Shown here piece after piece: positions 54,681 through 64,000 of a DNA stretch of 64,000 nt. The stretch lies in assembly GCF_022605725.1 (NCBI RefSeq), contig NC_065560.1, positions 18,467,052 through 18,531,051 on the forward strand. Direction: 5' to 3'. Under the pieces are notes generated by a model. It saw only the letters and a list, made by a program, of their open reading frames with translations. It was not told the DNA's origin and made no database searches. This DNA comes from Anthonomus grandis grandis. Its lineage: Eukaryota > Arthropoda > Insecta > Coleoptera > Curculionidae. A program made the translations under genes and the position numbers. Numbering within the stretch: position 1 is the stretch's first letter; each line of letters begins with the position of its first letter.

Positions 54681-56830
54681 AATATTTTTCTAAAAAACAA
54701 TATATTAGAAATTTTTTTTAAATAATTTACAGTACATCAAATGAACTTGAAAAATTAGATTAGAGTCAAATCAAACAATGCTATAGGGGATTTATGGTTC
54801 TATTTGCTTAACCCTGGTTATGTACAAAACTTAAAAAATATCATTGGAGTACATATATAACCTAAATACCAATTTTAAAATATATTCGAATAATAGATAG
54901 CTGTAATAGAGTGATATATGTATAACTATTTTTTTAAAACACAATGCATCAAAATATTTTAAAAAATCATTAAGGGTTAAATAAATTATATCTAAAAATG
55001 AAATTAAAACTAAATCGGAACAATATCTAACGCTATCAGTTATCGTATTTTCTTAATTCTGGTTATGTTCAAACTGTAAAAAAGATCATTTGTCTATCTT
55101 GTATATGCGAAATCCTAATTTTAAATTAAATTCGATTCATAGATAACAATAATATAGTGAGATATGAGTATTTTTTTAATACACAATACTTCAAAATATT
55201 TTTAAAAATCATATCGCGTTAAACAAATTATATCTAAAAATTAAATTAAAATTAAATCGGAAGAAAAGCATACCCTATAAGTTATCGTATTTTCTTAATT
55301 CTGGTTAAGTTCAAACCGTAAAAAAGATGATTTGGCTATCTTGTGTATGCAAAATACTAAATATAAATTAAATTCGTATAATAGATAACAGTAATAGAGT
55401 GAGATATGACTATTTTTTTTAAAAACAATACATCAGAGATATTTTTAAAATAATTTACAGTACATTAAATGAACTTGAAAAATTAAATTAGAGTCAAATC
55501 AAACAATGCTATAGGGGATTTTTTGTTCTATTTGCTTAACACTGGTTATGTACAAAACTTAAAAAATATCATTGGAGTCATCTTGTATAACCTAAATACC
55601 CACTTTAAATTAAATTCGAATTATAGATAGCTGTAATAGAGTGAGGTATAATTTTTTTTTGAAACTCAATGCATCAAAATATTTTTAAAAATCATTTAGG
55701 GTTAAACAAATTATATCTAAAAATGAAAGTAAAATTAAGTCGGAACAATAGCTAACGCTATCAGTTATCGTATTTTCGTAATTCTGGTTATATCCAAAAC
55801 TTAAAAAGGATCATTCGAGTCATCTTGTATAACCTAAATACCAATTTTAAAATATATTCGAATAATAGACAGCTGTAATAGAGTGAGATATAACTATTTT
55901 TTTAAAACACATTGCATCAAAATATTTTCAAAAATCATTTAGGGTTAAACAAATTATATCGAAAATTAAATTAAAATTAAATCGGAAAAATAGCAAACGC
56001 TATAAGTTATCGTATTTTCTTAATTCTGGTTAAGTTCAAACCGTAAAAAAGATGATTTGGCTATCTTGTGTATGCAAAATACTAAATATAAATTAAATTC
56101 GTATAATAGATAACAGTAATAGAGTAAGATATGACTATTTTTTTTTTAAATAATACATCAGAAAAATTTTGAAAATAATTTACAGTACATCAAATGAACT
56201 TGAAAAATTAAATTAGAGTCAAATCAAACAATGCTATAGGGGATTTATTGTTCTATTTGCTTTACCCTGGTTATGTACAAAACTTAAAAAATATCATTGG
56301 AGTCACCTTGTATAACCTAAATACCCAGTTTAAATTAAATTCGAATAATAGATAGCTGTAATAGAGTGAGGTATGACTATTTTTTTAAAACTCAATGCAT
56401 CAACATATTTTTAAAAATCATTTAGGGTTAAACAAATTATATCTAAAAATGAAATTAAAATTAACTCGGAACAATAACCAACGCTATCAGTTGTCGTATT
56501 TTCTTAATTCTGGTTATATCCAAAACTTAAAAAGGACCATTCGAGTCATCTTGTATAACATAAATACCAATTTTAAATTATATTCGAATAATAGATAGCT
56601 TTAATAGAGTGAGATATGACTATTTTTTAGAACACAATACATTAAAAATATTTTTAAAAATCATTTAGGGTTAAACAAATTTTATCTAAAAATGAAATTA
56701 AAATTAACTCGGAACAATATCCAACGCTATCAGTTATCGTATTTTCTTAATTCTGGTTATGTTCAAACTGTAAAAAAGATCATTTGTCTATCTTGTATAT
56801 GCGAAATACTAATTTTAAATTATATTCGAA

Positions 56831-56866
56831 TAAGAGATAACAGTAATAGAGTACTGTTATCTCTTA
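56831..56866. repeat. Snap-back hairpin variant 4, perfect G-C form
   Basis: Perfect 15 bp arms 'taagagataacagta' and 'tactgttatctctta' around loop 'atagag'. At the position that is mismatched in variants 1 and 2 and T-A in variant 3, this copy has a G-C pair. Confidence 0.88.
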
Positions 56867-57519
56867 GACTAATATGAGTATTTTTTTAAAACACAATAAT
56901 TCAAAATATTTTAAAAAATCATATAGCGTTCAACAAATTATATCTAAAAATTAAATTAAAATTTAATCGGAAGAAAAGCAAACGCTATAAATTATTGTAT
57001 TTTCTTAATTCTGGTTCAGTTCAAACCGTAAAAAAGATGATTTGGCTAACTTGTGTATGCAAAATACTATATATAAATTAAATTCGTATAATAGATAACA
57101 GTAATAGAGTAACATATGACTATTTTCTTTTTAAATAATACATCAGAAAAATTTTTAAAATAATTTACAGTACATCAAATGAACTTCAAAAATTAAATTG
57201 GAGTCAAATCGAACAATGCTATTGGGGATTTATTGTTCTATTTTCTTAACCCTGGTTATGTCCAAAACTTAAAAAATATTAATCGAGTCATCTTATATAA
57301 CCTAAATACCAATTTTAAATTATATTCGAATAATAGATAGATGTAATAGAGTGAGATATGACTATTTCTTTAGAACACAATACATCAAAATATTTTTGAA
57401 AATCGTTTAGGGTTAAACAAATGTTATCTAAAAATGAAATTAAAATTAACTCGGAACAATATCCAACGCTATCAGTTATCGTATTTTCTTAATTCTGGTT
57501 AAGCTCAAACCGTAAAAAA

Positions 57520-58260
57520 GATGATTTGGCTATCCTGTGTATGCAAAATACTAAATATAAATTAAATTCGTATAATAGATAACAGTAATAGAGTGAGATA
57601 TGACTAGTTTTTTAGAACACAATGCATCAAAATATTTTTAAAAATCATTTAGGGTTAAACAAATTATATCTAAAAGTGAAATTAAAATTAAGTCGGAACA
57701 ATAGCTAACGCTATCAGTTATCGTATTTTCTTAATTCTGGTTATGTTCAAACTGTAAAAAAGATCATTTGTCTAACTTGTATATGCGAAATCCTAATTTT
57801 AAATTAAATTCGATTCATAGATAACAGTAATATAGTGAGATATGAGTATTTTTTTGAAACACAATACTTCAAAATATTTTTAAAAATCATATCGCGTTAA
57901 ACAAATTTTATCTAAAAATTAAATTAAAATTAAATCGGTAGAAAAGCAAACCCTATAAGTTATCGTATTTTCTTAATTCTGGTTAAGTTCAAACCGTAAA
58001 AAAGATGATTTGGCTATCCTGTGTATGCAAAATACTAAATATAAATTAAATTCGTATAATAGATAACAGTAATAGAGTGAGATATGACTAGTTTTTTAGA
58101 ACACAATGCATCAAAATATTTTTAAAAATCATTTAGGGTTAAACAAATTATATCTAAAAGTGAAATTAAAATTAAGTCGGAACAATAGCTAACGCTATCA
58201 GTTATCGTATTTTCTTAATTCTGGTTATGTTCAAACTGTAAAAAAGATCATTTGTCTATC
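57520..58260 (+). repeat. 484 bp dimer duplicated in tandem
   Basis: The private marks 'tatcctgtgtatgc', 'tgactagttttttagaac' (57601 and 58085) and 'atctaaaagtgaaatt' all recur 484 bp apart in the same order. This is a recent one-dimer duplication within an otherwise diverged stretch. Confidence 0.8.
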
Positions 58261-58298
58261 TTGTATATGCGAAATACTAATTTTAAATTATATTCAAA

Positions 58299-58334
58299 TA
58301 AGAGATAACAGTAATAGAGTACTGTTATCTCTTA
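58299..58334. repeat. Snap-back hairpin variant 5, perfect G-C form
   Basis: Same perfect 15 bp arms and 6-base loop as variant 4; the monomer next to it also shares 'ataattcaaaat' and 'aaattattgtattttc' with variant 4's neighbour, so the two are copies of one event about 1468 bp apart. Confidence 0.88.
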
Positions 58335-59724
58335 GACTAATACGAGTATTTTTTTAAAACACAATAATTCAAAATAGTTTTAAAAATCATATAGCGTTAA
58401 ACAAATTATATATAAAAATTAAATTAAAATTAAATCGGAAGAAAAGCAAACGCTATAAATTATTGTATTTTCTTAACTTTGGTTCAGTTCAAACCGTAAA
58501 AAAGATGATTTGGCTAACTTGTGTATGCAAAATACTATATATAAATTAAATTCGTATAATAGATAACAGTAATAGAATGAGATATAATTATATTTTTAAA
58601 AAACAATTCATAAGAAAAATTTTAATACTTTACAGTACATCAAATGAACTTCAAAAATGAAATTGGAATCAAATCGGACAATTCTATAATGATTAATTGT
58701 TCTATTTTCTTAACCCTGGTTATGTCCGAAACTTAAAAAGGATCACTTGGGTCATCTTGTATAACCTAAATATTAATTTTAAAATAAATTTGAATAATAG
58801 ATAACCGTAATTGAGTGAGATATGACTATTTTTTTTAAACATAATACATCAAAATATTTTTAAAAATCATTTAGGGTTAATCAAATTTTATCTAAAAATT
58901 AAATCGGAGCAATCGTTAACGCTATTAGTTATTACATTTTCTTAAATCTGGTTGTGTTCAAACCGTAAAAAACATCATTTTGCTATCTCGTATATGCGAA
59001 ATAGTAAATTTAAATTATATTCGAGTAATAGATAACAGTAATAGTGTGAAATATGATTATTTTTTTTGAAAACAATACATCAGAAAAATTTTAAAAATAA
59101 TTTACAGTACATCAAATGAACTTCAAAATTTAAATTGGAATGAAATCGGACAATGCTATAATGATTAATTGTTCTATTTTCTTAAACCTGGTTATGTCCA
59201 AAACTTAAAAAGGATCATTTCGGTCATCTTGTATAACCTAAATATGAATTTTAAAATAAATTTGAATAATAGGTAACCGTAATTGAGTCAGATATGACTA
59301 TTTTTTTAAAACACAATACATAAAACTATTTTTAAAAATCATTTAGGGTTAATCAAATTATATATAAAAATTGAATTAAAATTAAATCGAAACAATCGCC
59401 AACGCTATTAGTTATTATATTTTCTTAACTCTGGTTGTGTTCAAACCGTAAAAAACATCATTTGGCTATCTCGTATATGCGAAATAGTAAATTTAAATTA
59501 TATTCGAATAATAGATAAAAGCAATAGTGTGAAATATGATTATTTTTTTTAAAAACAATACATCAGAAAAATTTTAAAAATAATTTACAGTACATCAAAT
59601 GAACTTCAAAATTTAAATTGGAATGAAATCGGACAATGCTATAATGATTAATTGTTCTATTTTCTTAACCCTGGTTATGTCCAAAACTTAAAAAGGATCA
59701 TTTGGGTCATCTTGTATAACGTAA

Positions 59725-59770
59725 ATAATAATTTTAAAATAATTTCAAAATTTAAATTGGAATGAAATCG
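59725..59770 (+). other. B-to-B deletion join, copy 1
   Basis: The end of one B monomer ('aataattttaaaataattt') is joined to the middle of another ('caaaatttaaattggaatg'), removing the A monomer between them and leaving about 140 bp extra in the dimer rhythm. The second copy is at about 62712-62757. Confidence 0.75.
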
Positions 59771-60180
59771 GACAATGCTATAATGATTAATTGTTCTATT
59801 TTCTTAAACCTGGTTATGTCCAAAACTTAAAAAGGATCATTTCGGTCATCTTGTATAACCTAAATATGAATTTTAAATTAAATTTGAATAATAGGTAACC
59901 GTAATTGAGTCAGATATGACTATTTTTTTAAAACACAATACATAAAACTATTTTTAAAAATCTTTTAGGGTTAATCAAATTATATCTAAAAATTAAATTA
60001 AAATTAAATCGGAACAATCGCCAACACTATTAGTTATTATATTTTCTTAATTCTGGTTGTGTTCAAACCGTAAAAAACATCATTTTGCTATCTTGTTTAA
60101 TGCGAAATAGTAAATTTAAATTATATTCGAATAATAGATAACAGTAATAGAGTGAAATATGATTATTTTTTTTAAAAACA

Positions 60181-60222
60181 ATACACCAAAATTTCATTGT
60201 GTTCAAACCGTACCGTACATTA
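60181..60222 (+). other. A/B recombinant monomer junction, copy 1
   Basis: After 'caataca', a B monomer runs into 'ccaaaatttcattgtg' and 'ttcaaaccgtaccgtacatt' before resuming as B. The 'gtgttcaaaccgta' part is the A-type sequence normally found after 'ctggtt', so a patch of A has been copied into B. The other copies are at about 62082-62122 and 63169-63209. Confidence 0.78.
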
Positions 60223-63200
60223 AATGAACTTCAAAAATTAAATTAGTCAAATCGGACAATGCTATAATGATTAATTGTTCTATTTTCTTAACCGTCCAAA
60301 ACTTAAAAAGGATCATTTTTGTCATCTTGTATAACCTGAATATTCATTTTAAAATAAATTTGAATAATAGATAACCGTAATTGAGAGAGATATGACCATT
60401 TTTTTAAAACACAATACATAAAACTATTTTTAAAAATCATTTAGGGTTAATCAAATTAAATTTAAAAACTAAATCAGAACAATCGTTAACGCTATTAGTT
60501 ATTATATTTTCTTAACTCTGGTTGTGTTCAAACCGTAAACAACATCATTTGGCTATTTTGTATATGCGAAATAGTCAATTTAAATTATAATCGAATAATA
60601 GATAACAGTAATAGAGTGAGATATAATTATTTTTTTAAAAAACAATTCATAAGAAAAATTTTAAAAATAATTTACAGTACATCAAATGAACTTCAAAAAC
60701 TAAATTGGAATCAAATCGGACAATGCTATAATGATTAATTGTTCTATTTTCTTAACCCTGGTTATGTCAAAAACTTAAAAAGGATCATTTAGGTCATCTT
60801 GTATAACCTAAATATGAATTTTAAAATAAATTTGAATAGGTAACCGAAATTGAGTCAGATATGACTATTTTTTTTAAACACAATACATTAAAATATTTTA
60901 AAAAATCTTTTAGGGTTAATCAAATTATATCTAAAAACTAAATCAAAACAATCGTTAACGCTATTAGTTATTACATTTTCTTAACTCTGCTTGTGTTTAA
61001 ACCGTAAAAAACATCATTTGGCTATTTTGTATATGCGAAATAGTAAATTTAAATTATATTCGAATAATAGATAACAGTAATAGAATGAGATATAATTATA
61101 TTTTTAAAAAACAATTAATAAGAAAAATTTTAAAAATACTTTACAGTACATCAAATGAACTTCAAAAATGAAATTGGAATCAAATCGGACAATTCTATAA
61201 TGATTAATTGTTCAATTTTCTTAACCCTGGTTATGTCCAAAACTTAAAAAGGATCATTTGGGTCATCTTGTATAACCTAAATATTAATTTTAAAATAAAT
61301 TTGAATAATAGATAACCGTAAGTAAGTGAGATATGACTATTTTTTTTAAAAACAATACATCAAAATATTTTTAAAAATTATTTAGGGTTAATCAAATTAT
61401 ATCTATAAATTGAATTAAAATTAAATCGAAACAATCGCCAACGCTATTAGTTATTATATTTTCTGAACTCTGGTTGTGTTCAAACCGTAAAAAACATCAT
61501 TTGGCTATCTCGTATATGCGAAATAGTAAATTTAAATTATATTCGAATAATAGATAAAAGCAATAGTGTGAAATATGATTATTTTTTTTGAAAACAATAC
61601 ATCAGAAAAATTTTAAAAATAATTTACAGTACATCAAATGAACTTCAAAATTTAAATTGGAATGAAATCGGACAATGCTATAATGATTAATTGTTCTATT
61701 TTCTTAAACCTGGTTATGTCCAAAACTTAAAAAGGATCATTTCGGTCATCTTGTATAACCTAAATATGAATTTTAAATTAAATTTGAATAATAGGTAACC
61801 GTAATTGAGTCAGATATGACTATTTTTTTAAAACACAATACATAAAACTATTTTTAAAAATCATTTAGGGTTAATCAAATTATATCTAAAAATTAAATTA
61901 AAATTAAATCGGAACAATCGCCAACACTATTAGTTATTATATTTTCTTAATTCTGGTTGTGTTCAAACCGTAAAAAACATCATTTTGCTATCTTGTTTAA
62001 TGCGAAATAGTAAATTTAAATTATATTCGAATAATAGATAACAGTAATAGAGTGAAATATGATTATTTTTTTTAAAAACAATACACCAAAATTTCATTGT
62101 GTTCAAACCGTACCGTACATTAAATGAGCTTCAAAAATTAAATTAGTCAAATCGGACAAAGCTATAATGATTAATTGTTCTATTTTCTTAACCGTCCAAA
62201 ACTTAAAAAGGATCATTTTTGTCATCTTGTATAACCTGAATATTCATTTTAAAATAAATTTGAATAATAGATAACCGTAATTGAGAGAGATATGACCATT
62301 TTTTTTAAACACAATACATAAAACTATTTTTAAAAATCATTTAGGGTTAATCAAATTAAATTTAAAAACTAAATCAGAACAATCGTTAACGCTATTAGTT
62401 ATTATATTTTCTTAACTCTGGTTGTGTTCAAACCGTAAAAAACATCATTTGGCTATCTCGTATATGCGAAATAGTAAATTTAAATTATATTCGAATAATA
62501 GATAAAAGCAATAGTGTGAAATATGATTATTTTTTTTAAAAACAATACATCAGAAAAATTTTAAAAATAATTTACAGTACATCAAATGAACTTCAAAATT
62601 TAAATTGGAATGAAATCGGACAATGCTATAATGATTAATTGTTCTATTTTCTTAACCCTGGTTATGTCCAAAACTTAAAAAGGATCATTTGGGTCATCTT
62701 GTATAACGTAAATAATAATTTTAAAATAATTTCAAAATTTAAATTGGAATGAAATCGGACAATGCTATAATGATTAATTGTTCTATTTTCTTAAACCTGG
62801 TTATGTCCAAAACTTAAAAAGGATCATTTCGGTCATCTTGTATAACCTAAATATGAATTTTAAATTAAATTTGAATAATAGGTAACCGTAATTGAGTCAG
62901 ATATGACTATTTTTTTAAAACACAATACATAAAACTATTTTTAAAAATCTTTTAGGGTTAATCAAATTATATCTAAAAATTAAATTAAAATTAAATCGGA
63001 ACAATCGCCAACACTATTAGTTATTATATTTTCTTAATTCTGGTTGTGTTCAAACCGTAAAAAACATCATTTTGCTATCTTGTTTAATGCGAAATAGTAA
63101 ATTTAAATTATATTCGAATAATAGATAACAGTAATAGAGTGAAATATGATTATTTTTTTTAAAAACAATACACCAAAATTTCATTGTGTTCAAACCGTAC

Positions 63201-64000
63201 CGTACATTAAATGAACTTCAAAAATTAAATTAGTCAAATCGGACAATGCTATAATGATTAATTGTTCTATTTTCTTAACCGTCCAAAACTTAAAAAGGAT
63301 CATTTTTGTCATCTTGTATTTGTATAACCTGAATATTCATTTTAAAATAAATTTGAATAATAGATAACCGTAATTGAGAGAGATATGACCATTTTTTTAA
63401 AACACAATACATAAAACTATTTTTAAAAATCATTTAGGGTTAATCAAATTAAATTTAAAAACTAAATCAGAACAATCGTTAACGCTATTAGTTATTATAT
63501 TTTCTTAACTCTGGTTGTGTTCAAACCGTAAACAACATCATTTGGCTATTTTGTATATGCGAAATAGTAAATTTAAATTATAATCGAATAATAGATAACA
63601 GTAATAGAGTGAGATATAATTATTTTTTTAAAAAACAATTCATAAGAAAAATTTTAAAAATAATTTACAGTACATCAAATGAACTTCAAAAACTAAATTG
63701 GAATCAAATCGGACAATGCTATAATGATTAATTGTTCTATTTTCTTAACCCTGGTTATGTCAAAAACTTAAAAAGGATCATTTGGGTCATCTTGTATAAC
63801 CTAAATATGAATTTTAAAATAAATTTGAATAGGTAACCGAAATTGAGTCAGATATGACTATTTTTTTTAAACACAATACATTAAAATATTTTAAAAAATC
63901 TTTTAGGGTTAATCAAATTATATCTAAAAACTAAATCAAAACAATCGTTAACGCTATTAGTTATTACATTTTCTTAACTCTGCTTGTGTTTAAACCGTAA

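Larger units (their letters stand above)
54681..58600 (+). repeat. Diverged satellite with A-A-B trimer rhythm
   Basis: B boxes lie at 54726, 55454, 56179, 57164 and 58629. The first two spacings are 728 and 725 bp, two A-like monomers per B; later spacings are 985 and about 1465 bp. Two hairpin variants and a local dimer duplication occur here. Near-open frames of 61-67 codons around 56395-56877 are satellite read-through and not genes. Confidence 0.8.
59570..63998 (+). repeat. 2987 bp higher-order repeat in the right domain
   Basis: Two unusual joins recur at the same offset. 'gtaaataataattttaaaat' is at 59721 and 62708 (2987 bp apart). 'taccgtacat' is at 60211, 62111 and 63198, where the first and third are also 2987 bp apart and the middle one 1900 bp from the first. 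The second copy has a private 6-base duplication near 63315 ('cttgtatttgtataacc'). The copies are otherwise very alike by eye. Confidence 0.82.
58601..64000 (+). repeat. A/B dimer satellite, right domain
   Basis: Strict alternation of an A-like monomer ('agggttaatcaaatt', 'aacaatcg', 'gttaacgctattagttatta', 'tggttgtgttcaaaccg') and a B-like monomer ('tttacagtacatcaaatg', 'gacaatgctataatgatt', 'taaccctggttatgtcc'). B boxes at 58629, 59101, 59584, 60671, 61140, 61623, 62571 and 63664, with recombinant B forms between, give dimers of 464-484 bp. The A-like monomers share private differences from those of the left block (for example 'ttaatcaaatt' for 'ttaaacaaatt'), so this is a separately homogenised domain. 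It continues past the window end. Confidence 0.9.

Noticed and set aside
58680..63740. 'tataat'-like strings such as 'gctataatgatt' that look like bacterial promoters or TATA boxes
   Set aside because: They are part of the B monomer, repeat with it, and have no downstream gene. Such strings are expected by chance in DNA this rich in A and T.
1..64000. CRISPR array or phage-like direct repeats
   Set aside because: Repeats are contiguous ~242 bp monomers without short repeat/spacer structure, and no associated genes are present.

Overview
This window is almost entirely satellite DNA. A single family of very AT-rich tandem repeats with a basic unit of about 242 bp (239-243 bp between successive landmarks I measured) runs head to tail in one orientation from base 1 to base 64000, roughly 260 monomers. 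I see no intact protein-coding gene, tRNA, rRNA, CRISPR array or promoter. The only non-satellite DNA is two decayed pieces of a DIRS-like tyrosine-recombinase retrotransposon on the minus strand (51645-52856 and 54472-54680). This points to a heterochromatic block of a eukaryote. The transposon pieces look like those of arthropod genomes, so an insect or other arthropod is my best guess, with low confidence.

Three monomer types recur. Type A carries an 'agggttaaa' box, then 'cggaacaatagctaacgct' and 'ctggttatatcc'. Type B has a different first half ('tttacagtacatcaaatgaa', 'gctataggggat') but a second half like A. Type C is an A relative with 'cggaacagtagataacgct' and 'gcgttaaac'. A and B alternate strictly as a ~470-484 bp dimer at the right end (58.6-64 kb), every third monomer is B around 54.7-56.2 kb, and B is rare (one per 6-17 monomers) in the left 40 kb.

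Layout: 1-40371 is a homogenised core made of very large higher-order repeats. A unique C-type landmark recurs at 1931, 19760, 30553 and 40372, giving units of 17829, 10793 and 9819 bp that share private variants, including one half-monomer deletion. The first unit is longer partly because of an internal 2424 bp tandem duplication. 40372-43069 is a rearranged fourth copy. 43070-47160 is a C-type array with traces of a ~724 bp trimer. 47160-58600 is the most diverged stretch, with deletions, snap-back hairpin variants and the transposon relics. 58600-64000 is a second, younger-looking domain built of A/B dimers in a 2987 bp higher-order repeat.

The reading is a hierarchy (monomer, dimer/trimer, kilobase-scale unit, ~10 kb unit) of repeated unequal exchange, with an older junction zone between two homogenised domains where transposon debris has survived. 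A centromeric or pericentromeric location is an inference only; nothing in the sequence proves it.
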